Of a stretch of DNA of 64,000 nt, positions 54,963 through 64,000 are shown piece by piece. This stretch comes from Ectobius pallidus. Taxonomy: Eukaryota; Arthropoda; Insecta; Blattodea; Ectobiidae. The stretch is taken from positions 152,045,269-152,109,268 of the forward strand of contig CAXKWD010000007.1 of NCBI GenBank assembly GCA_964059195.1, read 5' to 3'. Both the position numbers and the translations under genes were made by a program. The notes under the pieces are model-generated. The model saw only the letters and a list, made by a program, of their open reading frames with translations, did not search any database and was not told where the DNA came from. Position 1 is the first letter of the stretch, and each line of letters starts with the position of its first letter.

Positions 54963-55153
54963 TTTTTTAAATAATATTATAGGAGAAAAATTCCTCTGAT
55001 ACTGCATATGGCATAAATTGTCTGTCAGTGAGGTAGACCATTAAGGGCAATCAGTCGCAGGAGATAGGTTCTATCTGGCGCTGTGAAGTGAACTCTGACT
55101 TAAGGTCCTGGGTTCAAATCCCAGTGTCGATGAATTTTTCTCCTATAATATCA
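54963..55153 (+). mobile_element. tRNA-like inverted-repeat element, second copy
   Basis: ATATTATAGGAGAAAAATTC at the left and GAATTTTTCTCCTATAATAT at the right are perfect inverses. GTTCTATCTGGCGCTGTGAA and AGGTCCTGGGTTCAAATCCC match 28250-28345, but the D and anticodon arms are deleted. Continuation sequence after the right arm is shared with 28375-28425 once later insertions are removed. Confidence 0.7.
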
Positions 55154-55154
55154 T

Positions 55155-55296
55155 TTCATGTGTTATGTTGTGTTCTTTTAATGTATTTTGTGTTACTTAT
55201 TATGTTATATTGTAATAATTAATGTAAGTTACTATTAGTCCCTGGTGAAGTGGAAGAAAAGACCTTACGGTCTTAACTTCTCCAGGTTAAATAAAC

Positions 55297-55333
<37 letters not shown>

Positions 55334-55362
55334 GTTATTATTATTATTATTATTATATTATT
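55155..55362 (+). repeat. LINE 3' tail with (ATT)n
   Basis: GGTGAAGTGGAAGAAAAGAC, CTTACGGTCTTAACTTCTCC and AGGTTAAATAAA lead into a long (ATT)n run (55288-55356). No coding part. Confidence 0.6.
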
Positions 55363-55397
55363 ATCATGTAATGTCCAACAGAGACAATATTCTGTGT

Positions 55398-55640
55398 ATC
55401 CTGGGTGACGCAGTTAGTATCGCGCTGGCTTTCTGTGACCAAGGTTGCGGTTTCGATCCCGGACCAGGTCGATGGCATTTATGTGTGCATAAATGTGACA
55501 GATATGTCAGTAGATTTACTGGCACGTAAAAGAACTCCTGCGGGACGAAATTCCGGCACACCGGCGACGGTCACAGACCTAAATTGCAGTACATCCCCGT
55601 CGTTAAATAACCGTATAGGCCTACCATTCAAACCAACAAT
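55398..55640 (+). repeat. tRNA-derived SINE with 13-bp target duplication
   Basis: GGGTGACGCAGTTAGTATCG (A box), GGTTGCGGTTTCGATCCCGG (B box), then GTCGATGGCATTTATGTGTG, GTAGATTTACTGGCACGTAA and CACACCGGCGACGGT, ending CGTTAAATAACC. This arrangement is a common insect SINE from memory. ACAATATTCTGTG before it and ACAATGATCTGTG after it (now split by the hAT MITE) are the probable duplication. Confidence 0.75.
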
Positions 55641-55643
55641 GAT

Positions 55644-57147
55644 CAGTGCCGTATTTAAGCCTAGGCAGACTAGGCAGCTGCCTTGGTCGGCAGATTTGAA
55701 GGGGCGGCTTTTAAGCTGTTATTGTTTTTTTAAACGTTTTATTCATAACTCTTCAAAATAGTAACTAATGTAACGCACAATGAAATAGAAATGAATAACA
55801 TTGACAACAATACGCACCTGTTTATTTATTATTATTATTAAGTGCCAGTATGGTACTTTATGAGATTGTGTGGTGGACGAAAAAATGTCTGCCCGTCTGT
55901 CCGTGTGTCTGTACGCACCATAACTCAAATACGCTTTTTCGGATTTTCATGAAACTTGGAAAACACATTTATAATGTCCATGGGAAGAACCCTATTGATA
56001 TTGAACCAAATCGGTTCACCGGTACCGGAGTAATGCCCAATTTAGTGCCTTTCTAATAGGCGCCATCACTCAAATACGCTGTATCGGATTTCCATGAAAC
56101 TTGGTATACCCATTTATGACGTCCATGAGAAGTGCCCTATTGAATTTGAACCTAATCTGTTGATCGGTACCGGAGTAAAACCCAATTTAGTGTCTACTTT
56201 AAAGGCGCAATAACTCAAATACGCTTTATCGGATATTTATGAAACTTCGTATACGCATTTATAATGTCCATGGGAAGATGTTTATTGATATTGGACCAAA
56301 TCGGTTGGCCAGTACCGGAATAATGCCCAATTTAGTGTTTTTATGTTAATATATAAGAAGTCGCGATAACTCAAATATGCTTTATTGGATTTTCCTGAAA
56401 TTTTGTATACCCATTTATAATGTACGTGGAAAGACGTCTACTGATATTGGACCAAATCGGTAGACCGGTACCGGAGTAAAACCGAATTTAGTGAATATTT
56501 TAAAGACGCGGTAACTCAAATACGCTTTACCGGATTTTTATGAAACTTGGTATACACATTTATAATGTCCATGGGAAGACGTATATTCATAATGGATAAA
56601 ATCGATTGACCTGTTTCGGAGTAATGCTCAATTTAGTGCCTATTTTATGGTAATATACGTATTCGAAAGAATTTATAAAAAAAATGAACATCAGTTATCT
56701 TGACAACATAGCCTATTGTTTTACTGTGATTTTATAAGGCCTTGGAAATTAAAATACAGGTAGCTATGACAAAAAACATATTAATTGACATGCGCTTATC
56801 CAACTAGACCGTTAAAATGACCCAGGTGGCCGAGATGGTAGACCTTTCTTCTTCCGTAAGCCCTGCTTAATGAATAAATCTGGAGCTTAACTTGGAAATC
56901 AATTTAAAAAAAAACATATTCTGCATATCATAATTGCAGTCATAACTGATTAAACAAAAACATACTGGCACTTTGTTACATCAGTTTACCTGATTTTATT
57001 ATTATTATTAGGCCTACTATTATTATTAGCCCACTATTTCAGTTACAGTAATGCTTATTGTAAGTTACTTTGTAATTCGTGTGGAAATAAGGGGGCGAAA
57101 ATATTTTTCTCTGCCTAGGGTCGCTTAAGTAGCTAAATACGCCCCTG
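55644..57147. mobile_element. hAT-like MITE carrying R1
   Basis: CAGTGCCGTATTTAAGCCTA at the left and AGCTAAATACGCCCCTG at the right, flanked by perfect ACAATGAT (55636-55643, 57148-57155). Subterminal GGCAGACTAGGCAGCTGCC and CTGCCTAGGG. Interior occupied by R1 at 55838-56998. Confidence 0.85.
55838..56998 (+). repeat. R1 family copy with five tandem ~145-bp units
   Basis: Bounded by AAGTGCCAGTATGGTACTTT and the inverse plus TCAGTTTACCTGA. CAAATACGC or CAAATATGC of each unit lies at 55926, 56071, 56216, 56372 and 56517 (spacing 145, 145, 156, 145). Each unit has the CATTTATAATGTCCATGG and ACCGGTACCGGAGTAA blocks. Non-coding. Confidence 0.88.
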
Positions 57148-57312
57148 ACAATGATCTGTGGTTCATGAATGCATATGCATATATCTATGTATAATTTTTT
57201 TTTTGTTCAGGGTACCTCAAAACTTGTATTAATGTTAAAAACTCGATTTCAAATGTGGGAGTCGAACACAGTGCTTCTACCTATAGTACCTATGGTACGC
57301 ACAGAGGAAGTA

Positions 57313-58439
57313 ATAAAACATAACAGTAATATATTGTAACGAAAGCCAGAATTAAAATGTCTCATCATTTTCTCTGTATTGCATAAGATTGTTTATCTTC
57401 ATGAACAAACAATAAGCCTACCTGTTTGCAAGCTCTGCGCGTCATGGTCGTATTTCAAACCACTCATTGGTAAATAGATAACGATATGATGCTGCGAATT
57501 TCGTCTCGTGACTTCATTTCGTCAGTTCAATAAACTTAGTTCACAAGTTACGTATATCATCTCGGTCTTGCACCCAACTCCAGAGGTATTTCACCTAAGC
57601 TTTCGGCAACACACTCGTTACCGTCTTCAGGGAAATACCCGACGAAACGTGAAGAATTAGTGCGTAGTTTTCATGAATGTTTTTGGAAACGTTTCTGCAA
57701 GATTCATGCCAGCTGGGCTTGTTTGAATGAAGGCCTATAAATTGTGATTATTTTAGTTTATTGACAGCAAAATGCAGGCTATATTCATACTAGTAATACA
57801 ATAGTACTTTAATTCTAGCTATATCCGCGAATCAGAAATTCTCGTGTTCAGAGGAAGATTCCTCAATGTAAGCCTTAGACTGGCATATAACAATAACTAT
57901 AAATAGTGACACAACTTTGCGACTAGGGAAAGTATAGAAATTTAAAAGCGGAATTATAGAAGGTAAAAAAACCGGTCTAGTGGTGTGAAGCCAGTTAAAC
58001 AAAAATAAGTTTCTATAGAGGAAAGTAAAGTGTTCCCTATACAGGCCATGAATGCCCAGAGGGTTCCAGGAGATTGAGGCTCCCAGATGGATAATGGATA
58101 AAAAAAAGTCTGGGTGTTCGGGATCTGTGTCTATATAGTAGGGTATGCCATGGAAATGACAAAGAATGACAGAGAGGCGAAGGTGGTTGTCACACAGTGG
58201 TTCAAATCCCAGGCGGCAGACTTCTACGACACAAAGTTGGTCACACGGTATTGCAAATGTCTCAATTCTGGCGTAGAATGTGTTGAAAAATAGCTGAACA
58301 CTTGCTGTATATGTTGCAATTATTATTTTCTTGAAATTGTGTATTGTTTCTGTAAACGGTCCCAGGGAAACTTACTTTATGGACGCGTCTCGTAAAACGT
58401 GCAGCGGCAGGTTTTAATTAATTCTAAAACAAACACAGT
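57313..58439. other. No recognised gene
   Basis: 1.1 kb without domain. 57560-57655 (TTTCGGCAACACACTCGTTA, CTTCAGGGAAATACCCGACG) has a palindromic look similar to 22985 and 61336, but no full pairing. Confidence 0.35.
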
Positions 58440-59152
58440 ATAAAAGCTTAAAAATCCCTTCAGGCAAGCTTACAGGCTGAGATAGATTTCGAAATGCTTT
58501 TGGTTTAATTTACTATCGCTGCGTAGCACTATTTTTCTTTAGCCTTGGCTTGACAAACCCGCAATAATAACTGCAAAAAAGAGGCAAGAGCAGTTTTTCA
58601 AACATTCAAATCTCGCCTTATATGAGAACTATCAAGAAACTAGTTATTGATTTGTAGAGTACTCATCAAGAGCTTTTCAACGATACCCCACAAGACGTAG
58701 TTTCGAAAATTTCGAATTTCCATCCCCCACTCCCACTCGTACCCCCAAAACCCCCGAATCGTTGGTGTCACTGTGAACTCCATAGGGAGTACTCTAATTT
58801 ATTCAAACAAAGTTTCCCTCTATACTTCATAGGGGCCGAGATATAAATGTTTTAAAATTTCAACCCCCTCCCCTGACCACCCACTTGGGCCAATTTTTCT
58901 CATTAACGAACTTGTCCGAACTATTGGGCCTAGAAATAACATAATAAAATTTGGTTCAAATATCTTCAAAATTACGGCCTCTATCGTGTAAAGATACATA
59001 TATATATATATATATATATATCACAATGTTTTTTAACAGGCGGTGGTTTCGTACTTAGGGAGGCATGAAACGTAAAGATACAAAATAATTTTTCGAAAGT
59101 CATGACATGGTATCGATTGCAATAGGTCGATTTTTCTTCGAAATCTACCTAA
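58440..59152 (+). repeat. R3 family copy
   Basis: AAAAATCCCTTCAGGCAAGC to GGTCGATTTTTCTTCGAAAT. Collinear with 32655-33835 but lacking its duplication. (TA)n at about 58995-59021. Confidence 0.85.
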
Positions 59153-59784
59153 AAAATGATTTCACTACAGTGAAGATAAAGATAATTCCTTTCGATTGTA
59201 AGCTTTAATCCTCGATTTCATCAACGAGTACAGAGGTTTTACTTAAATAGCTTGAATTAAGTGATCTGTTTCGATAATAATTAATAGACTAAGATCTGAC
59301 AAGATTTATTGCTTTTTAATTACTGATTTTTTTTTGAAGGTAATCCTTCCCTCAGAAAACTAAGTCGCCGATGTCATAATCCTAAAGACAGATGGCGCAA
59401 CTTACATTAAAGTTATCTGTTTGACCGATAGTTCGTGATGGATTGTATTTTTAGGTGTTTGTGACAAGCCGTTTCGTGAGAAGAATACTAATTAAAAACA
59501 AAACGGGGAAACAACTTGTCTCCGTTAAGTAGATTTGACAGCCGAGAATGTATTTTCGTATGAAATATAATATGACATTAATTTATGTATTTACATAATG
59601 TTTAGCTTTTAGCTACATGGGTGACTGTCTAATTTCTAACAACCAAGATTATCAACATTTTTCTACCTTAATAGAATTATATACACATCTTCAATGCTAT
59701 TAAAATACATGGCCAATACTGTTGAGCTTGATCATTGAAATAAAATAAAGGTGATACCAGTTCCTCAACTATAAATTTATTTTA
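59153..59784. other. No recognised gene
   Basis: Nothing recognised. Confidence 0.3.
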
Positions 59785-61335
59785 AAATCCCTTTAGACAG
59801 ACCTACAGGCTGAGGTAGATTTCGAAGTGCTTTTGGTTTAATGTATTGTCGCTGTGCAGCACTCTTCTTCTTTAGCCTTGGCATGACAAACCCGCAATAA
59901 TAACTGGAAAAAATCTGATGTGAAAGTCACATACTTCCTCTGCCCAAATAAAAGTTAGCAGTATTCACATATCCTTGTACAGAATCGCAAGACACAATTT
60001 TACGCTGATTATCCTATAAATACCTCTTCTTTCAATGATGCGACTAAAAGCGCAGTCTATATAACAAACTTAAAAAAAAAAGAACAAATGACTGCAGACG
60101 TTTATTGAACTTTCTGCCGTAAAATATAATTTCCGAAATTTATCGAATATTTCCCTCAGATACATCTTTACTCTATGCATGGCCAACAACACATCTTTCT
60201 CACTTCACATTCTTATATAGAATAAGAGGCCGTGAAAGAGCGCGAATTCAGTTGTTCATCACGTAAGACAAACTTTCTACAAACAGTGGGTGACTTGTAA
60301 CTACCCTCAGAGAATTTTCTCGAAAAAATGTTTTAAATAAAAGTTTTAGCTCTTAGTATAAGCAACCTATGTGCAAAATTTAAAGAAAATCGTTAGAGCC
60401 GTTTTTGAGAAAATCGCGAAAAACGAAAATTTCTTCATGTAAAGAACCCTTAAAAATAAGGGAAATTTGTCGCCAATCTACGAATCACATCTTCAGAAGG
60501 TACCTGACCGAAATACGAAATTTTGTTTTCATACGATTCTCCGTTTCGGAGCTAGCCTGTTCACAAACTTCCACACGGACAGACAGACACACACACACAC
60601 TGACACACAGACATGTTTCCAAAAATAGTATTTTTGGATTCAGGGGGCCTTGAAACGTGTATATATGCTAAAAACTCAACTTAGAATTTTAGGATCGAAA
60701 ACAATACTTCCTCTACCTATAGTACCTATGGTACGGGCAGAGGAAGTAAAAAGAGGAAAGATCACTTTTCCAAACATTCAAATATCGCCTTATATGAGAG
60801 CTATCGAGAAACTAGCTATTGATTTGTAGAGTACTCATCAAGAGCTTTTCAATGATACCCCACAAGACGTGGTTTCAAAAATTTTGAATTTCCATCCCCA
60901 CCCCCACTCGTACCCCCAAAACCCCCGAATCGTTGGTGTCACTGTGAACTCCATAGGGAGTACTCTAATTTATTCAAACAAAGTTTCCTCTATACTTCAT
61001 AGGGGCCGAGATTTAAAGTTTTCAAAATTTCAACCCCCTCCCCCGACCCCCCCTTTGGGCCAATTATGCTCATGAACGAACTTGTCCGAACTATTGGGCC
61101 TAGAAATAAAATAATACAATTTGGTTCAAATATCTTCAAAATTACGGCCGCTAGCGTGCAGATATATATATACCGTATATATATAGGCTATATGTAAATA
61201 TCACAAAAAGAAATTTTGAACGGGCGGTGGTTTCGTACTTTGGGAAGCATGAAACGTAAAGATTTGAAAGAATTTTTCAACAATCATGACATGGTATCGA
61301 TTGCAATAGGTAGATTTTTCTTCGAAATCTACCTA
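59785..61335 (+). repeat. R3 family copy split by MITE-D
   Basis: AAAATCCCTTTAGACAGACC to 59907, then from about 60749 (AGAGGAAAGATCACTTTTCC) to GGTAGATTTTTCTTCGAAAT. Comparison with 58440-59152 places the insertion between TAACTG and AAAAGAGG. Confidence 0.85.
59908..60748 (+). mobile_element. MITE-D family, full copy
   Basis: AAAATCTGATGTGAAAGTCA, then CTTCCTCTGCCC, to CGGGCAGAGGAAGT. Closely similar along its length to 16834-17668. AAAA-type flank at both sides; younger than the R3 copy it splits. Confidence 0.8.
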
Positions 61336-61590
61336 AAAATTCGCCGCCTATGCCTTTCGGTGCGCTTGCACCATCTTCAGGGCATCTTTTTGCTGGCTTG
61401 GAGTTCCAGTAATTAAAATCAAAACTGCATTATGTCATATTTATAAAATAAAGCTTGTGAGCTTTTGTGAGTTTTATCTTATTTTATAAATGTGACAAAA
61501 TGCAGTTTTGATTTTAATTGTTGGAACTCCAAGCAAAAAGATGCCCTGAAGATGGTGCAAGCGCATCGAAAGGCCTAGGCGGCGAATTTT
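61336..61590. mobile_element. Foldback element with ~115-bp arms
   Basis: AATTCGCCGCCTATGCCTTT at the left pairs with AAGGCCTAGGCGGCGAATT at the right. Pairing continues through GCGCTTGCACCATCTTCAGG, AGGGCATCTTTTTGCTGG, and TTTTATTTATAAAATATGAC-like sequence nearly to the centre. It abuts the right end of R3. Confidence 0.85.
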
Positions 61591-61831
61591 AAAATAATTT
61601 TATAAGTTAGTTGAGTAACTGGTATCACATTTATTTTATTTCATTATCTTCAATGTTGGCCGGTTTTCAGATTCTCGCTTCTTTCATGTTTAACTTTAAA
61701 ACTGAACCACAGAGGAACCAGGATACCAAAATACATTAGCCTATATGGGAAAACTATAATAATTTTAATAATATTTGCTTATTTCCTGTTAAAATAGTTT
61801 GTAACTGTACGTACATAGAATCTAGAATATA
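61591..61831. other. Flank, no gene
   Basis: Nothing recognised. Confidence 0.3.
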
Positions 61832-62357
61832 CAGGGTGTTTCACGAAGTTTTACCGCCAGTAACAGAGCATGTTCCTGACGTTATTTGGAACAACTTTTC
61901 CTAAATAAAAGTTTTACCCATCTCAAATAATTACGGAGTAATGTAGATATTTATGAACGTCTCGGTGTGAACAGAACTCAACATTGCGGACATGCAACAA
62001 TAATAAAGAACAGTCTTGATAAATTACGGAACGCGACACGCGCCGTTCATACCCGCGCGTCAAAGTGCTTGGACGTACAGGGAGGCATCTTTGAAAATCT
62101 GATGGAAAACTGAGATAAAGGGTGAAATGTATGTTAAGTATGTGAATTAAACCCGTTTTGTTTGTTACTTTCAATTTCTGTGCCGATTTATTGCCGAATT
62201 TATTGCTATTTTGTCACGAATGTTGAAACTTCAAACGCTTATAACAACGCAACTACAAGTCAGACCACATTTTTGTATTTAGACCCTACATTTTTTGTTC
62301 CAAATATCCTCAAGAATGCACTCAGAAAGTGGCGGTAAAACTTAGTGAAACACCCTG
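61832..62357. mobile_element. Tc1/mariner-like MITE
   Basis: CAGGGTGTTTCACGAAGTTT then TACCGCCA at the left is inverted at the right (TGGCGGTAAAACTTAGTGAAACACCCTG), flanked by TA. No transposase frame. Confidence 0.8.
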
Positions 62358-62613
62358 TATACACATGGGATTCTTCATTGATGCTCGCTTTTATTTTATT
62401 CGCATTGTTTCATCACTGCTTCATTCTGAATATTTGTTGTTTACATGTTTGGTTTGAGGTATCGATGGATTATGAGGTACAAACATCTACAACTCCAACA
62501 TTTTTTGTCGTTCGCTTGAGTTAATCATTCATTAACTAGCGGTAGAATAAGTTAATTATTGTACTGTTTTCTTGCAACCCACCCTGAGCCTATTATCAGA
62601 GGGAAATAAAGTA
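62358..62613. other. Flank, no gene
   Basis: Nothing recognised between two TA-flanked elements. Confidence 0.3.
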
Positions 62614-63490
62614 CAGGGTGGCGCATGAAATGTCATACACTAAAAATATGTAATAAAACGTTTAATTTTGGGTTTAGAACTTTCAAATTTTATGACGATT
62701 AGCCTTAGTCCATGCATGGTTCGTTAGAAGGCAGCACTTGTCAATGCCGCGCATGCGTGGGGTCACCCGATTCGATTTTTGAAACATTGCATATTGTGCA
62801 CACTTAACATTGTTATTATTTGTGAAACATGGCGGACAAGAGCCGGTTGACGCTCGGATAGAAAGTGAAGACAGTGTTGTTTTACGCGGAGATTTCCAGT
62901 CATGGAATCATTGGGCCTTTCTTTTTTAACGTCACTATTAACACTGCGCGCTACATGGACATGATAGAAAATAATTTTCTTCCGCATCTCTATGCAACAA
63001 GGCTACCAATGGAGACACAATAGTTCATGCAAGATGGAGCTCGTCCTCATACAGCAAACATTGTTCTTGATTTCCTGCATGAATATTTTGGACTACGTGC
63101 AATGTCCCATCGATATCCAGAACGTGTTCAGGGCGGTTCAATATGGCCGCCACACAGCCCGGATATCAATCCTTGTGACTATTTCTTCTGGGGATATTTG
63201 AAGGAGACAGTCTATCGCAAAAGACCTGAAAATCTAATGCAACTGCGAGCGGCCATCATAACTTTCTTTCAGGGACTGTTAGAAGACTTGTGTCGTAGTG
63301 TGGTTACAAACATCAGGGTTCGTCTCGAAGAGGTTTTACGCCAAGAAGGTGGACATATTGAACACGTCCTGCATGCTCGTTAATCATGCACATTCAGGGG
63401 AGTAATTTAATATAAAACTGTATGACATATTTTGTATATTAAAAATTATATAAACAATCTAAACTGTATGACATTTCGTGCGCCACCCTG
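62614..63490 (+). mobile_element. Mariner/IS630-type element, internally deleted
   Basis: CAGGGTGGCGCATGAAATGT then CATACA is inverted at the right (TGTATGACATTTCGTGCGCCACCCTG) with TA on both sides. Encloses the transposase pseudogene at 62829-63383. The two arms are long and close to perfect. Confidence 0.9.
62829..63383 (+). pseudogene. Mariner/IS630 DDE transposase remnant
   Basis: One frame runs from an ATG (MADKSRLTLG, stop at 62859-62861) through SHGIIGPFFFNVTINTARYM, a second stop (TAG, 63021-63023), QDGARPHTA and WPPHSPDINPCDYFFWGYLK to the TAA at 63381-63383. HGIIGPFFF, QDGARPHTA (second catalytic Asp) and SPDINPCDYFFWG (third acidic region) are Tc1/mariner/IS630 hallmarks. The helix-turn-helix and first catalytic Asp region are deleted between the start and IIGPFFF. 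Two in-frame stops; inactive. Confidence 0.9.
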
Positions 63491-64000
63491 TATTTTATAT
63501 TAAGATCGGTAATGATTACTTTAATTGTTTACCGTGCAGTTCGCTTGCAATATTTAAAATAGTTCTGATCTTACGTTGGTTAATATATTTTGGAAGTTCA
63601 TTCTGGTTCATTCTGCAGGTGGAACGAAGCAAATGCATGTTTTTATATACTTTGGTTACACTTCTCAAACTTTGTAGTTACTCATTACATGACTTAAGGA
63701 TTCCAAATAACCATATTTTTTCCGTGCATGTTTGCATATTTAGGCCTTTTTATGGCAAAATTCATGCACAATGCATGTTTTGGGTTTTTTTTTGGTTTAA
63801 TATAGCATATTCAGACTTTTTTAATGCATATAAACCATCATTTTCTCGTTTTAGTGCATAATATCAAGTTACCATGCACAACTGTGCATATTATGAATGT
63901 GCCTCCCTAAAATCTCTGCTTTTCAAAGAAACTTAAAAGTGATGTATTGTATTACCATTGTTATTTGATTGACTTGGCAACAGAGTCTGCCATCTGCATG
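63491..64000. repeat. TGCATR-rich sequence, probable partial element
   Basis: From 63630 to 63895, GCATG/GCATA words recur about ten times (AATGCATGTTTT, GTGCATGTTTGCATATTT, TTCATGCACAATGCATGT, AACTGTGCATATTATG). This resembles the subterminal word repetition in the hAT-like elements here. An open frame of 127 codons across it (63478-63861) is low-complexity Phe/Tyr/Ile-rich and probably spurious. Element ends fall outside or are not recognised. Confidence 0.4.

Larger units (their letters stand above)
54395..57312 (+). mobile_element. MITE-D copy with deeply nested insertions
   Basis: Left part AAAAATCTAATGTGAAAAAC to about 54965 and right part from about 57193 (GTTCAGGGTACCTCAAAAC) to ACGCACAGAGGAAGT align with the uninterrupted copy at 16834-17668. 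The 2.2 kb between consists of later insertions: the tRNA-like element, LINE tail, SINE, hAT MITE and R1. Confidence 0.75.

Noticed and set aside
63478..63861. 127-residue plus-strand open frame as a membrane protein gene
   Set aside because: Phe/Tyr/Ile-rich from T-rich repeat DNA, begins inside the mariner terminal repeat, no supporting signals.

Overview
The window looks like an AT-rich, transposon-saturated arthropod nuclear genome. The retrotransposon and mariner proteins are of insect type, and the introns exceed 10 kb. A large-genome insect such as a cockroach is my inference; I cannot confirm the species without a search. There is no bacterial-style gene organisation, rRNA, CRISPR array or convincing functional tRNA.

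Only one host gene is well supported. Three plus-strand exons (13162-13255, 24555-24856, 35270-35467) have AG acceptors and GT donors, and their phases join into one 198-codon reading frame. Introns of 11.3 kb and 10.4 kb separate them. The product is low-complexity, Ser/Thr-rich and basic, with two RxRSxS-type motifs. It most resembles my recollection of the long N-terminal extension of an insect AMP-activated protein kinase gamma subunit. The CBS domains would lie beyond the right edge. A promoter-like block (CRE, CCAAT, TATAAAAG) at 504-600 and a poorly supported alternative first exon near 27470 are the only other host-type signals.

Everything else is mobile-element debris inserted in this gene. 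Non-LTR retrotransposon fragments of several lineages occur at 3244-4290, 12246-13036, 13605-13990, 19690-20180, 23303-23435, 27865-28590, 33852-34515, 44470-44640 and 51713-52046. tRNA-derived SINE-like sequences occur at 16235, 19338, 28277, 37772, 44005 and 55398. Helitron-like ends occur at 1036, 5647-6484, 18523, 47660 and 49174-50041. The largest class is cut-and-paste DNA transposons and MITEs. At least seven hAT-like elements have exact or near-exact 8-bp target duplications (3414, 6651, 11843, 34026, 45475, 51583, 55644; with one mismatch at 20416, 41678 and 53598). TA-flanked mariner/pogo-like elements lie at 22047, 30365, 42127, 43499, 61832 and 62614.

Three dispersed families recur in both orientations: R1 (144-156-bp unit, tandem in places), R3, and MITE-D (ends ACTTCCTCTGCC). 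Insertions nest up to about five levels (54395-57312), so the relative order of insertion can be read directly. Structures I could not assign to a known class include a two-tier inverted repeat around a short open frame (1708-2667), a 1.27-kb element carrying a dispersed GTCATCCACATG motif (50206-51483), a Helitron-like element between perfect 36-bp direct repeats, and an inverted-repeat element carrying a near-complete tRNA cloverleaf.
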